From Chloroflexi bacterium RBG_16_48_8 (GTDB lineage Bacteria > Chloroflexota > Anaerolineae > Anaerolineales > E44-bin32), in the NCBI GenBank assembly GCA_001795115.1, contig MGNI01000221.1, forward strand, positions 5,056 to 19,480: 14,425 nt of DNA, in the 5' to 3' direction. The notes below the pieces were generated by a model, which was not told where the DNA came from, did not search any database, and saw only the letters and a program-made list of their open reading frames with translations. The position numbers and the translations under genes are program-made. The stretch's first letter is position 1; each line of letters starts with the position of its first letter. Of this stretch, positions 1 through 7,037 are shown in pieces.

Positions 1-706
1 GCATGTCGTGATACCCCGGGATCCCCAAGGGGAAAGGCTCGCGCATTTCTTCCTTGAGATAACGTTGGTGTATCTCTTTCAAAGCCCAGAAAACCGGGGC
101 AAAGAAAAGCGAGTCGGACATCTGACCCGGCTTATTCAAATAAGCCCGCTCACTTCGAGCGGCGGTCACATAATCCTCAAAAAACAGATCATCCGAAAAG
201 TTATAGTCCACCAAAGCAATTTCGCCCGGTAAAACATAATCGTCCAGAAGCTCCCTGAGGGCATGCATCAAGATGTTCACCAGGAGATTATGGGAAAAAC
301 CAGCCGTAGTATATCCCTTCGACACATACTGGCTGAAGATGTTCTTGGACAAATATTCCTCTAAAAGCGTAGATTGATGGCTGAAGGCGCGATGGGTCCA
401 GGCGTAGGTGCCAGTGAGGAGGGATGCAGTGCCCGGTGTGGTGAAATTCCCCCCGGCGTAATGGGAGTGATACACGGTAGCCCTTTCCGCAAAACGCGAC
501 AGGTTAGGCATGGTCTCTCGGGGGTAACCATAGAGAGAGATGTGCTTGGCGGAGAGCGTGTCAAAGACAAGAATGAGGATATTGGCAGAATCAGGATCAG
601 CAGCTGTGCTCTTGGATGGGTTCTGCAACTGCGGCAATCCGGAAGCCAGGAGCGGCAGAAGGGAGATTATTTTTAAAAACCCACGTCGATCCATGTTGGA
701 TTTCAT
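1..706 (-). CDS. Sulfatase-fold (alkaline phosphatase superfamily) protein, partial, Thr at nucleophile site
   Basis: N-terminal 235 residues of a sulfatase-like hydrolase or transferase; the rest lies beyond the left edge. It starts MKSNMDRRGFLK, a twin-arginine-like motif followed by a hydrophobic stretch (residues 13-24), so export or membrane anchoring is likely. The fold is recognised from ANILILVFDTLSAKHISLYG (residues 41-60, metal ligand Asp49), the YPRETMPNLSRFAERA segment (61-76) and TTPGTASLLTG (89-99), which aligns with the sulfatase signature C/S-x-P-x-R-x-x-L-L-T-G. The formylglycine Cys/Ser is Thr89 and the signature Arg is Thr93. This is therefore unlikely to be a classical sulfatase; a phosphodiesterase or phospho-group transferase using Thr, as LtaS-type enzymes do, fits better. 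It starts 8 nt after the preceding membrane-protein gene and probably shares its transcript. The ribosome site (GAGAG) is weak; an alternative Met lies at 694. Confidence 0.8.
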   Translation of the reverse strand, partial: MKSNMDRRGFLKIISLLPLLASGLPQLQNPSKSTAADPDSANILILVFDTLSAKHISLYGYPRETMPNLSRFAERATVYHSHYAGGNFTTPGTASLLTGTYAWTHRAFSHQSTLLEEYLSKNIFSQYVSKGYTTAGFSHNLLVNILMHALRELLDDYVLPGEIALVDYNFSDDLFFEDYVTAARSERAYLNKPGQMSDSLFFAPVFWALKEIHQRYLKEEMREPFPLGIPGYHDM

Positions 707-714
707 TGCATCTC

Positions 715-1233
715 TCACGCATTACGAAGGATCACAACCAGCAATCCCAAGACGTCGAAGAAGATATAAAGGAATGAAAGGACCACGAGTCGCTCAGCAA
801 CCCAGCGAAAAATGTCTCCAACTCTTGGAAAGCGGAGAACGATAAAGGCAGATACCGCAAGGATCAAGGCATATCCCATCACCAACTCACGTTTGGGGAG
901 ATGATGAAGAATGTGATGCTGAAACAGGATGGCCATGATCGCCAACTCTACCAACCATAGACTGACCAGAGGTACAACCTTTTCCATCACCCAGCCTTTG
1001 GGAACGATCATCCCGATCAGCAACACGACCATGAGAACGCTCAGGGTTTCAAACATCGCGAAACTGAGTGTATAGGCTACCATTCCGATCACCTCCCAGC
1101 CGCGCAAATAAAGCACCCAAGAGGGCACATCCTGGAACATGTTGATCAACGCCCAAACATGAATAGGAAAAGCACAATACACAAATATTTGAGCCAATCC
1201 CTGTGGCGTGAACCGATCTTTAAAGATAGCCAA
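715..1233 (-). CDS. Polytopic membrane protein, unknown function
   Basis: 172-residue hydrophobic protein with about five predicted membrane segments (roughly residues 14-32, 44-64, 64-78, 84-104 and 115-133, with a further hydrophobic C-terminal stretch at 145-170). A His-rich loop, FQHHILHHLPKRE, lies between two helices. I recognise no named family. The start is probably TTG at 1233, preceded closely by AAGGA; it overlaps the end of the upstream phosphatase-fold gene by 14 nt, and the next in-frame Met (residue 32) would remove the first helix. The tight overlap upstream and the 8-nt gap to the sulfatase-fold gene indicate translational coupling. The protein may be a membrane partner of the two phosphatase-fold enzymes; that is inference from context only. 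Confidence 0.75.
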   Translation of the reverse strand: MAIFKDRFTPQGLAQIFVYCAFPIHVWALINMFQDVPSWVLYLRGWEVIGMVAYTLSFAMFETLSVLMVVLLIGMIVPKGWVMEKVVPLVSLWLVELAIMAILFQHHILHHLPKRELVMGYALILAVSAFIVLRFPRVGDIFRWVAERLVVLSFLYIFFDVLGLLVVILRNA

Positions 1234-3061
1234 GATCCTTCAGTCTCTCTTCAAGGACTTGTTGATCCTCATCGCTAAATTTTGGGGCTTTTGAAGGGTA
1301 TGATTCTTTCAAGTCCAACGCTGCCCCAATCGCTAATTCGGGGATATCCCTGTAGGAGGGATCCGAAAGATCCTTCAGGTTTCGATTGGAGAAGATTACT
1401 CCTGGGACAAGGGCAGGATCCATACAGTGATCAGCGCCCCAATGATCATGATTGGGTTCAAGCGCATTTCTCTCCCATCCGCCCAATCCAGTCTGAGCGG
1501 AGGCGCGATAGCCTGTGTTGAATCCCACCACCAAATCCGGTCCAAATTCTGTCATGGGTCCGTTATACATCTCTTCGCTACACCATACTCCATGGACGAC
1601 CTTGCGGTCATCTGGTCCTTGCCATTGCAGCAATTCGCTTTTTAAGCGATCCAGGAGCGCATCCCGGTCTGATTTTTGGACAATTCCCTGCCCTTCTCGA
1701 CCGGCTTGATTCAGGTAGAGGCTGGTCAATCCAATAGCGTAAGCCCGGCTGCGGGACCAATCCACATCCTCCAGCTTCCCCTGATCCTTGGCCGACTTCA
1801 AAACCAAGTACCCCTTGTCGATGAGCCATCGGTTCAAATGCACTTTCGTTTCGAAATCGGCAAAGCCGTGATCAGAGACGACCAGGATCCGAGGTTCCTG
1901 CCCAAGCTCATCGCCCGCTTGATCTTGGATCCGGCCTAGCAAAACATCCAGCTTCTCATACCACCCTTCGATAACATCGGGGCGATCCCGCCAGAACATG
2001 TGCTGCACCCGGTCCAAGGTATCAAAGACAGCTGCTAAAACGCCTTCCTTGAAACATGCTACTTGATGCAAGAACAATTGCTCGCGGCTTGAGAGAATGG
2101 AATCACAGAGAGCCAGGAATTGATCATCGAGGATGAACCCTTCTTCCAGGCCGGTTGTGTCCTGCGGCCACCCCAATGTGAGAAAGGGTCCAAAGGCCTC
2201 CCAACTCTCTTTTACGAAATGGCGCGGCGTGGCATACGGCCAAGGGGAATGCAGGGGATGGATCTGCAGTGGCAGGAAATACAGGCCTAAGCCTGAGGGA
2301 TGATCATTCAGAATAGCGCGTGTGATGGCGTGAACCGAGAGCCCAAGCTTGACCTTGAAGGAAACCTGTAGGATGGGGCTCCACTGCCCCTTGGCCAAGG
2401 TGATGCACTCTCGACCGATCTTGAGACGACCCGTGTTCTCGTCCAGCAACTCTAGCTGAAAATCAAGGGATGCCTGCTCTGTTTGGGAGCCCTTCTTCTG
2501 CATCGGGCCGTTCAGCGAGCCCTTATATCGCCCCTTCCCATCTTGCTCTAGATGGGCGATCTTCGATTTGTAATCCTCATCCAAAAGGGTTGTGTCAGGT
2601 GAATAGAAGGTCCCGACCCCCAGGCGCCCCAAGATATCAGGTGTTCCCAGTCCTGGGAGAGTGCGAACCGGTGAAGCCAATCGGGCCGGAAAGGTTGCCG
2701 GCCACCAAAGGCATGTGGCTGGATAACCCTGTCCGACAGCGTAATCGAAAAGAGTGGGGGCTTCGTGCGGTGGCATAAAATGCACACCGAGCATCTTTCG
2801 TTCGGTTGGCAAGAGTGAGACATGTAAAGCGTAATTGGCCGGATTTCGATGGACGAAATCAAAGAGTCCATGCTTCCCAGGGTTCAAACCCGTTGCGATA
2901 CTGGTCCAGGAAACTTCACTTTGGGGGGGATTAGCTACCCAAAAACGAGCATACCCCCCTTGCTCCATGTATTTGCCCAGGTTGGGCAACTTTCCCTGCT
3001 CTGCTAACCGCTCATAGACTTTAGGGTCAAAGGCATCGAACCCCACGATAATCGTTTTCAT
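1220..3061 (-). CDS. Alkaline phosphatase superfamily phosphodiesterase/nucleotide pyrophosphatase-like protein
   Basis: 613-residue protein of the type I phosphodiesterase/nucleotide pyrophosphatase branch of the alkaline phosphatase superfamily. It begins MKTIIVGFDAFDP with metal-ligand Asp9. The nucleophile region is PPQSEVSWTSIATGLNPGKH (residues 45-64), where Ser48 aligns with the catalytic Thr/Ser. Further metal-site motifs are FDTLDRVQHMFW (346-357; Asp350, His354), VVSDHGF (394-400; Asp397, His398) and a late His-rich NHDHWGADH (537-545). All expected two-metal ligands appear present, so it should be catalytically active on a phosphomonoester or diester. There is no signal peptide or membrane span, so it is probably cytoplasmic. 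The insertion at about 100-330 may set specificity. The ATG start has only a weak ribosome site (AGAGAAGA). It follows the small membrane protein by 32 nt and overlaps the next gene by 14 nt, so it sits inside an operon. Substrate unknown. Confidence 0.85.
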   Translation of the reverse strand: MKTIIVGFDAFDPKVYERLAEQGKLPNLGKYMEQGGYARFWVANPPQSEVSWTSIATGLNPGKHGLFDFVHRNPANYALHVSLLPTERKMLGVHFMPPHEAPTLFDYAVGQGYPATCLWWPATFPARLASPVRTLPGLGTPDILGRLGVGTFYSPDTTLLDEDYKSKIAHLEQDGKGRYKGSLNGPMQKKGSQTEQASLDFQLELLDENTGRLKIGRECITLAKGQWSPILQVSFKVKLGLSVHAITRAILNDHPSGLGLYFLPLQIHPLHSPWPYATPRHFVKESWEAFGPFLTLGWPQDTTGLEEGFILDDQFLALCDSILSSREQLFLHQVACFKEGVLAAVFDTLDRVQHMFWRDRPDVIEGWYEKLDVLLGRIQDQAGDELGQEPRILVVSDHGFADFETKVHLNRWLIDKGYLVLKSAKDQGKLEDVDWSRSRAYAIGLTSLYLNQAGREGQGIVQKSDRDALLDRLKSELLQWQGPDDRKVVHGVWCSEEMYNGPMTEFGPDLVVGFNTGYRASAQTGLGGWERNALEPNHDHWGADHCMDPALVPGVIFSNRNLKDLSDPSYRDIPELAIGAALDLKESYPSKAPKFSDEDQQVLEERLKDLGYL

Positions 3062-3093
3062 ACTGGCGGATTCTTCTCTTTTGAACGAATGGT

Positions 3094-3294
3094 TTATTCC
3101 ACTGGCGTGATATCGGTTGCTTGACCTGCTACTTGTTCCTCTGGATCGGTGGCTGCTTCACGCACTCGCCTTCTGAGCCTGGTAAAAAACATGCGTATCT
3201 TGCCAGAGAAAAATAAAACCAGCCCAGATAAAGCCGCAAAGGCCACTGCCAGGATTTGGAACAACATGCCCCCGGTATTCGGATCAATGTACAT
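3094..3294 (-). CDS. Small single-span membrane protein with MYIDPNTGG N-terminus
   Basis: 66-residue protein starting MYIDPNTGGMLFQ, followed by one hydrophobic helix (about residues 10-31) and a basic stretch GKIRMFFTRLRRRVRE (30-45), then an acidic tail. Small proteins with a YIDPGTG/NTG start are often found beside phosphatase-fold or polysaccharide genes, as here. Their function is not established, to my knowledge. The start is ATG at 3294 because AAAGGA lies 6 nt upstream; the frame is open back to 3414, but that longer form would overlap the sulfotransferase gene and lacks a ribosome site. It lies 52 nt after the sulfotransferase gene and 32 nt before the phosphodiesterase-like gene. 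Confidence 0.75.
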   Translation of the reverse strand: MYIDPNTGGMLFQILAVAFAALSGLVLFFSGKIRMFFTRLRRRVREAATDPEEQVAGQATDITPVE

Positions 3295-3346
3295 CTCCAT
3301 TCCTTTCATCCGCTCTGAGATCGAACTCGCTGCCCCGTGCAGCCAT

Positions 3347-4012
3347 TCACTTCCTCTGCCGGTATAGGTTAGGGTCGATGACTTGAGCCATCTTGCCCAT
3401 ATCGAATAAACCACCTAAGAATGAATGAATGCGCAGGATATCCGCTTGGGGATCTTGGATCATCCGATTATAGTCGATGTCTAGACGTTCTATGTTGGGT
3501 TGATCCTCCATCCAAGTATCTACTTGGCTGAGGTGGTTCTTTAGGATGTTAGATAACTCTTCCTCGCTGACCTTATCTGGATCCTCTCCGCGATGGATGA
3601 GCATTTTCCTCTGGGAGGCAATGATCTCGGGCAGCTTGCGTTGCACAAAAATCACACGATAGGCATAGGTTTTAGGGAGACTAAGTAACAAATAGGAAAT
3701 GATCTTGACCCCTTTTCCCCGAGCTTCAGGGAGCCAATCGACATCGCCTTCGCGCAGCTTCTTCACGCGCTCAAATTCATAGTACCCCTTGGGATTTTCA
3801 TCGTCTGCCTGGCGGATGCCGTCCTTGAGCAGAGGCAATCCTCCTGCTTCCAGCATGCTCATCATCATGGAGGTGCCAGAGCGGGGCAAGCCCGAGACGA
3901 CAACGATGGTGTCCTTCAAGTCGATCTTCCCAGATCCTACCAAAGAGTCCACTCCTATCTTTTCCGCTTCCGAAGGAGAAATCGCTTCAAACCAGCCCTT
4001 ATTAGACCACAA
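3347..4012 (-). CDS. Sulfotransferase family protein
   Basis: About 221 residues (198 if the internal start is used). It has the sulfotransferase 5'-phosphosulfate loop, VVVSGLPRSGTSMMMSMLEA (residues 37-56), and the segment YRVIFVQRKLPEIIASQRKM, which carries the Arg/Ser pair expected to bind the 3'-phosphate of PAPS. The expected reaction is transfer of sulfate from PAPS to an acceptor hydroxyl; the acceptor is unknown. The start is unclear. No ATG occurs in frame before the P-loop, and a TGA lies five codons upstream of the TTG at 4012. A second TTG at 3943 has AGGAG about 8 nt ahead and may be the true start. The gene lies directly downstream of the AbiE module, so its 5' end may have been replaced or truncated by that insertion. 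Its neighbours point to envelope sulfate/phosphate chemistry. Confidence 0.8.
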   Translation of the reverse strand: MWSNKGWFEAISPSEAEKIGVDSLVGSGKIDLKDTIVVVSGLPRSGTSMMMSMLEAGGLPLLKDGIRQADDENPKGYYEFERVKKLREGDVDWLPEARGKGVKIISYLLLSLPKTYAYRVIFVQRKLPEIIASQRKMLIHRGEDPDKVSEEELSNILKNHLSQVDTWMEDQPNIERLDIDYNRMIQDPQADILRIHSFLGGLFDMGKMAQVIDPNLYRQRK

Positions 4013-4132
4013 GATGAGAAAGCTTCAAACAGACAATATTCTCCCTAACTTCCCCATGGAGTTTGTACCAACAACTTGTGTGATCAATCATTCGTCCCGT
4101 CATTATCTACTGATCTCCAGAAATCTAATCAA

Positions 4133-4990
4133 TTATCGACTGAGTGACTCGACCCAGGAGACAGCCTTTAAAGTTGTTCGCCAAGCATCATCAAATGTGG
4201 TCATCTCAGCAGTGGCTAAAAGACGAGTAAGATCCCGATGCCAATCCTGTTCGAATTCTTCCTTGCGGGAAATAAAATCTTCTAATCGAATCCCTTCAAT
4301 CCTCACACCCTTGGTTTCAAACTTCTTTTCCACCAGATTTTTAATATCGTCAAGGCTAATTGCCTCATATTCCAACACTTTATGCAGATCAAACAGATCC
4401 CTCGAGATGGCAAAGCGTCTTTGTCCACAGATTGCCCGTAATTTTTCAGATAGAATTTCTTTCAACGTATAACATACAGCATTTACGCCCTCGATAAACG
4501 TCTGGTCACTATATGGATGAAGGATCCGTTTTTCACTCTTCTCTGGAAAAAGGATTTCCGATTTCACAGTCGTTATATGCAATTGTATAGCTTGAGGTGC
4601 ACCTGTGCGTCGGAGTGGTCCCCGATAGTAAAACCGAGTCTCAATGGTTGTTCCACCACGTTGGTCGTGAACAATTCGCTTACGCCATTCTCTCTCAACC
4701 AGGTTCAATCCGAATATTTCTTGAGTACGTTGAGAAACTCGAATTAATAACGCTTCGATTTCCCGCTCATCGAACTCCAACTCGGCAGTGAAATCCAAAT
4801 CTTTAGAAAAACGATGATCAGGAAAATAGCACTTACGCAGACAAGTTCCACCTTTGAATCTCAAATGCCTTGCCACTTCATCACAATACCATTGGCTCAA
4901 GAAAACACCTAATACATAATCAAGATCAACCATCATTGGGTCAATGCCCATACTACCAGCCTTCCGCTTTAATTCAGCTTCTGAAATCAT
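4133..4990 (-). CDS. abiEii: AbiEii-type nucleotidyltransferase toxin (type IV toxin-antitoxin)
   Basis: 285-residue nucleotidyltransferase of the AbiEii/AbiGii toxin family (PF08843 type). The catalytic core is visible: KGGTCLRK (residues 46-53) followed by RFSKDLDF (60-67), giving the GG...S-x-DxD arrangement of nucleotidyltransferase toxins. A helical region containing RRFAISRDLFDLHKVLEY follows and matches the conserved C-terminal motif of the family. AbiEii proteins are growth-arresting toxins of abortive-infection systems; related MenT toxins add nucleotides to tRNA. The start at 4990 is set by GGAGGA 6 nt upstream and by an ATGA overlap with the antitoxin stop; an in-frame extension to 5032 has no support. 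All catalytic residues appear intact, so the toxin is probably functional. The gene looks AT-richer than the flanking operons. Confidence 0.9.
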   Translation of the reverse strand: MISEAELKRKAGSMGIDPMMVDLDYVLGVFLSQWYCDEVARHLRFKGGTCLRKCYFPDHRFSKDLDFTAELEFDEREIEALLIRVSQRTQEIFGLNLVEREWRKRIVHDQRGGTTIETRFYYRGPLRRTGAPQAIQLHITTVKSEILFPEKSEKRILHPYSDQTFIEGVNAVCYTLKEILSEKLRAICGQRRFAISRDLFDLHKVLEYEAISLDDIKNLVEKKFETKGVRIEGIRLEDFISRKEEFEQDWHRDLTRLLATAEMTTFDDAWRTTLKAVSWVESLSR

Positions 4991-5796
4991 GAAGAGTCCT
5001 CCATCGCTCGAATATTGATTCGGACTCTCCAAGGCGATTTGATCGGCCCTGTTTTCTTTCGACCAGGTTCAAGCAGAGCAATTCCTTTTGTAATTCTCTT
5101 TTTCCAATTAGTGAGCCATCGCTGTTGATCTGGAATGCTGATATCCAATTCTTCTACTAAATATCCCATTCGCTTGTAAACAGCTCCTGAATTCATCAAA
5201 TCCATGTAAGCATCTACTTTTTCCCAATCCATCGGTTCCGGTGATTCTAAAGTCTCAATGACCTGCGCGATTCCCCCACAAAGATCCGGTCGATCTAATG
5301 CATCAATCAGGGTCTTTTCTCGATCCGTAATGCGGATAGGTAATCCATCGCGGACAGATGTGATAACACCAAATAGCTTCCTTTCCACAACAACAATAAA
5401 GTGATAGCGAACTCCAAGGATCGTATCCCTTGATTTGTACCGTCGATGAATCGTTTGAACAATGATTGTCCTTGGGATTTGCTCTGTCATCCCCCAATAA
5501 TGCAAGGCTGTCCAATAAGCAACGGCACCCTCAGGTGCTAATTGAGCTGCGATGACCAAAGGATCCTCACTCCATTGTCCGGATGGCCCAGCATCAAGAG
5601 GAACGATCAAGTACAATCCTCGTTCAAGTCTTTTAAGCCAGCCTCTACGTTCGAGACGACTTAGTGCTTTCCGCGCCATATGTGGAGAGGACCAATAGGG
5701 AATGGCATCCTCCAATTTAAAAACATGCTTACCCTTTTCAGCCATCGAAGCCAAAAATCTACGTACGACTGAACTTTGTCCCTCATTCTCTTTCAT
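4987..5796 (-). CDS. abiEi: AbiEi-type antitoxin with N-terminal winged helix
   Basis: About 269 residues. The N-terminal 55 or so form a winged helix-turn-helix (VFKLEDAIPYWSSPHMARKA, then a LERRGWLKRLERGLYLIVP wing), as in AbiEi antitoxins. The remainder carries the family pattern DPLVIAAQLAPEGAVAYWTA and the late ITDREKTLIDALDRPDLCGG. AbiEi represses its own promoter by binding inverted repeats and counteracts AbiEii without forming a stable complex with it (type IV). I chose the Met at 5796, which has GAGGGA about 10 nt upstream. The frame is open to 5826, but Mets at 5826 and 5814 lack ribosome sites, and 5826 lies inside the putative operator. It overlaps the toxin gene by 4 nt (ATGA), the usual coupling of this pair. 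Confidence 0.87.
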   Translation of the reverse strand: MKENEGQSSVVRRFLASMAEKGKHVFKLEDAIPYWSSPHMARKALSRLERRGWLKRLERGLYLIVPLDAGPSGQWSEDPLVIAAQLAPEGAVAYWTALHYWGMTEQIPRTIIVQTIHRRYKSRDTILGVRYHFIVVVERKLFGVITSVRDGLPIRITDREKTLIDALDRPDLCGGIAQVIETLESPEPMDWEKVDAYMDLMNSGAVYKRMGYLVEELDISIPDQQRWLTNWKKRITKGIALLEPGRKKTGPIKSPWRVRINIRAMEDSS

Positions 5797-5818
5797 AAAT
5801 ATATTATCCCTCATAAAT

Positions 5819-5836
5819 ATACCCATTTTTGGGTAT
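5819..5836. promoter_or_regulatory. Inverted repeat, putative AbiEi operator
   Basis: ATACCC-ATTTTT-GGGTAT, a perfect 6-bp inverted repeat with a 6-bp spacer, lies just downstream of the predicted abiE transcription start. AbiEi antitoxins are known to autoregulate by binding inverted repeats at their own promoters, so this is a natural operator candidate. An 11-bp direct repeat, TCATAAATATA, occurs at 5793-5803 and 5811-5821 beside it and may be a second recognition element. Confidence 0.5.
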
Positions 5837-5847
5837 TATCATTACAA

Positions 5848-5875
5848 ATGATATAATATTTTCGTTAAATGTCAA
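5848..5875 (-). promoter_or_regulatory. Putative sigma-70-type promoter of the abiE pair
   Basis: On the minus strand there is a perfect -35 TTGACA (5870-5875), a 16-nt AT-rich spacer and a -10 TATCAT (5848-5853), one mismatch from consensus. The predicted transcription start near 5841 leaves about 45 nt before the abiEi start at 5796, with a palindrome immediately after the start point. No start site has been shown experimentally. Confidence 0.6.
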
Positions 5876-6278
5876 GCAATAAAGCCCTTTATGCGAATTG
5901 TGTTCCGAAAGTCGTTATGTTGTCGCTGTTTGTGAACAGTTAAAGTTATTCCAGGATGACATGAAGATCAATTTTCTTGGCCTTGAAACCCTTTTTCCCC
6001 TGTGTCAATCCATATAAATGTTAAAAAGATCCTGCAGGAACCCCATCTCCAAATAAGATCATATCTTGTTGAAGGTTTCCTGATTCCGGAGTTGATGATC
6101 GCCGGTCTGGTAGGTGACCCAGGCCATGGCCGACCAAGAGATACCATGCTTAGAGGATCTCCTCTCTTATCGTTGCGCAATTGCCTACAACGCTCTATAA
6201 CGCTGGGAAAAAATGCACCGACAGATAATCGTTCAAACCAGTCGGCGTAAGCTGTTCCGATTCGATTGAAATATGATT

Positions 6279-6303
6279 GTTTAGGCCTCTCGTGGCCTCA
6301 AAC
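6279..6303 (-). terminator. Weak stem-loop, possible terminator of the DUF4405 unit
   Basis: GTTTAGGCC and GGCCTCAAAC form a stem with a single bulge around the 6-nt loop TCTCGT. On the minus strand it is followed by AACAATCATATTTC, only moderately U-rich. It is the first stem of any size downstream of the anchored-protein gene at 6439, but it is not a classical intrinsic terminator. Confidence 0.3.
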
Positions 6304-6414
6304 GCCGGGCCACCAGGTAGAGCAGGAACCCTAGCGCTGGGCCTGTCCCGCCGCCAACACCCATGTCTTCTCCATCATCACCCCGAAGATCGCCAGGGCT
6401 CCGGAAGCAATCAC
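6281..6414 (-). pseudogene. Possible frameshifted remnant of a small membrane protein
   Basis: Reading leftward from a GTG at 6414, one frame gives IASGALAIFGVMMEKTWVLA and then a stop. The next frame gives PALGFLLYLVARRLRPREA and a stop at 6281-6283. Joined by one frameshift near 6330-6345 they would make a short protein with a hydrophobic segment and a basic tail, typical of a small membrane protein. There is no good ribosome site and no second copy to compare, so it may equally be chance. Alternatively it could be the lost C-terminal continuation of the protein ending at 6439. Confidence 0.25.
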
Positions 6415-6438
6415 ATGATCTCGACATCTCCACCGATT

Positions 6439-6975
6439 TCAGTCACCACTCTTCCCACCTCCCGACCATAAAGGCTTTCCATCCGAGTTGCGCAAGATGA
6501 CCGACATCCCGTTGGTGAGGTCATCCAGTTGTCCCGGTTTGAAATCGCCCTCCTGATAAAACCCGTACAAAATGACCTGGTCGCCAACCTGTGCCGAGAA
6601 CCCCTGCTCCTGGGCGAACTGCCACTCGCGCGCATCCAGGATCACCTCCTTCTCATCAGGAAGGGCTACCGTGAGCGCTGCCTCGTCCATACTTTCAACC
6701 TCCCCCTGCAACTCCAACCATTCATGAATCACAGCTTGACTGGTACCGCCCCCGGAACCGCCAGATTGATCCTTACCCCCTGAACCTTCCCCAAACTGCT
6801 GTGCAGCCGGAGAACCATCCTGATCTTCAACCACACCCTGGTGATCAACTCCCTCGCTTTGCCCAAGAACATCCTCCGATTGCCTATCCTTAGCCATTGT
6901 GCGGTTGATCGCGCCAATGACAAGCACAGAAATCAAGCCAACAAACAAAACACCTAATACAATTTTTTTAATCAT
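6439..6975 (-). CDS. Membrane-anchored protein with small C-terminal beta-rich domain
   Basis: 178 residues. The N-terminal signal anchor KKIVLGVLFVGLISVLVIGA (residues 3-22) is followed by a low-complexity Ser/Gly/Gln/Asp-rich linker (about 30-78) and a compact domain (about 84-170). That domain contains ELQGEVESMDEAALTVALPD and FAQEQGFSAQVGDQVILYGF, a pattern like a small OB- or SH3-type beta barrel. It is probably tethered outside the cytoplasmic membrane. I know similar proteins as uncharacterised neighbours of DUF4405 membrane proteins in Chloroflexota; that is memory, not a search. The start has GGAGG 7 nt upstream. It follows the DUF4405 gene by 62 nt and is probably co-transcribed, perhaps as its extracytoplasmic partner. 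No cofactor ligands (no Cys, no CxxCH) are seen. Confidence 0.7.
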   Translation of the reverse strand: MIKKIVLGVLFVGLISVLVIGAINRTMAKDRQSEDVLGQSEGVDHQGVVEDQDGSPAAQQFGEGSGGKDQSGGSGGGTSQAVIHEWLELQGEVESMDEAALTVALPDEKEVILDAREWQFAQEQGFSAQVGDQVILYGFYQEGDFKPGQLDDLTNGMSVILRNSDGKPLWSGGGKSGD

Positions 6976-7037
6976 TTCCCTGCCTCCATTCCCCGTCTAC
7001 CCACGTAGCTGCCTGATGAATAAGATTATGACAAGCA

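Larger units (their letters stand above)
5876..6438. other. About 0.56 kb without a convincing gene
   Basis: Between the abiE promoter and the stop of the anchored protein at 6439 I see no complete gene. Short open frames occur on both strands (for example 6002-6250 plus and 5968-6180 minus), but they lack ribosome sites, recognisable motifs and protein-like composition. Short stretches of protein-like text in shifting frames suggest decayed sequence. The right end (6281-6414) holds a possible frameshifted remnant and a weak hairpin, listed separately. The stretch fits the edge of a mobile or acquired segment carrying abiE. Confidence 0.5.

Noticed and set aside
3295..3414. N-terminal extension of the small YIDPNTGG protein to 3414
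   Set aside because: The extension is antisense-like sequence overlapping the sulfotransferase 3' end. The family start MYIDP and AAAGGA at 6-nt spacing favour 3294.
5968..6180. 70-codon minus-strand ORF in the gene-poor segment
   Set aside because: Low-quality composition and no ribosome site; it overlaps the plus-strand frame of equally poor quality.
6002..6250. 82-codon plus-strand ORF in the gene-poor segment
   Set aside because: No ribosome site, no family resemblance and no promoter; it is compatible with chance.
6230..6280. Possible tRNA-like sequence (GGTTTGAAC on the minus strand)
   Set aside because: No cloverleaf could be built around it: there is no matching acceptor stem or anticodon arm.
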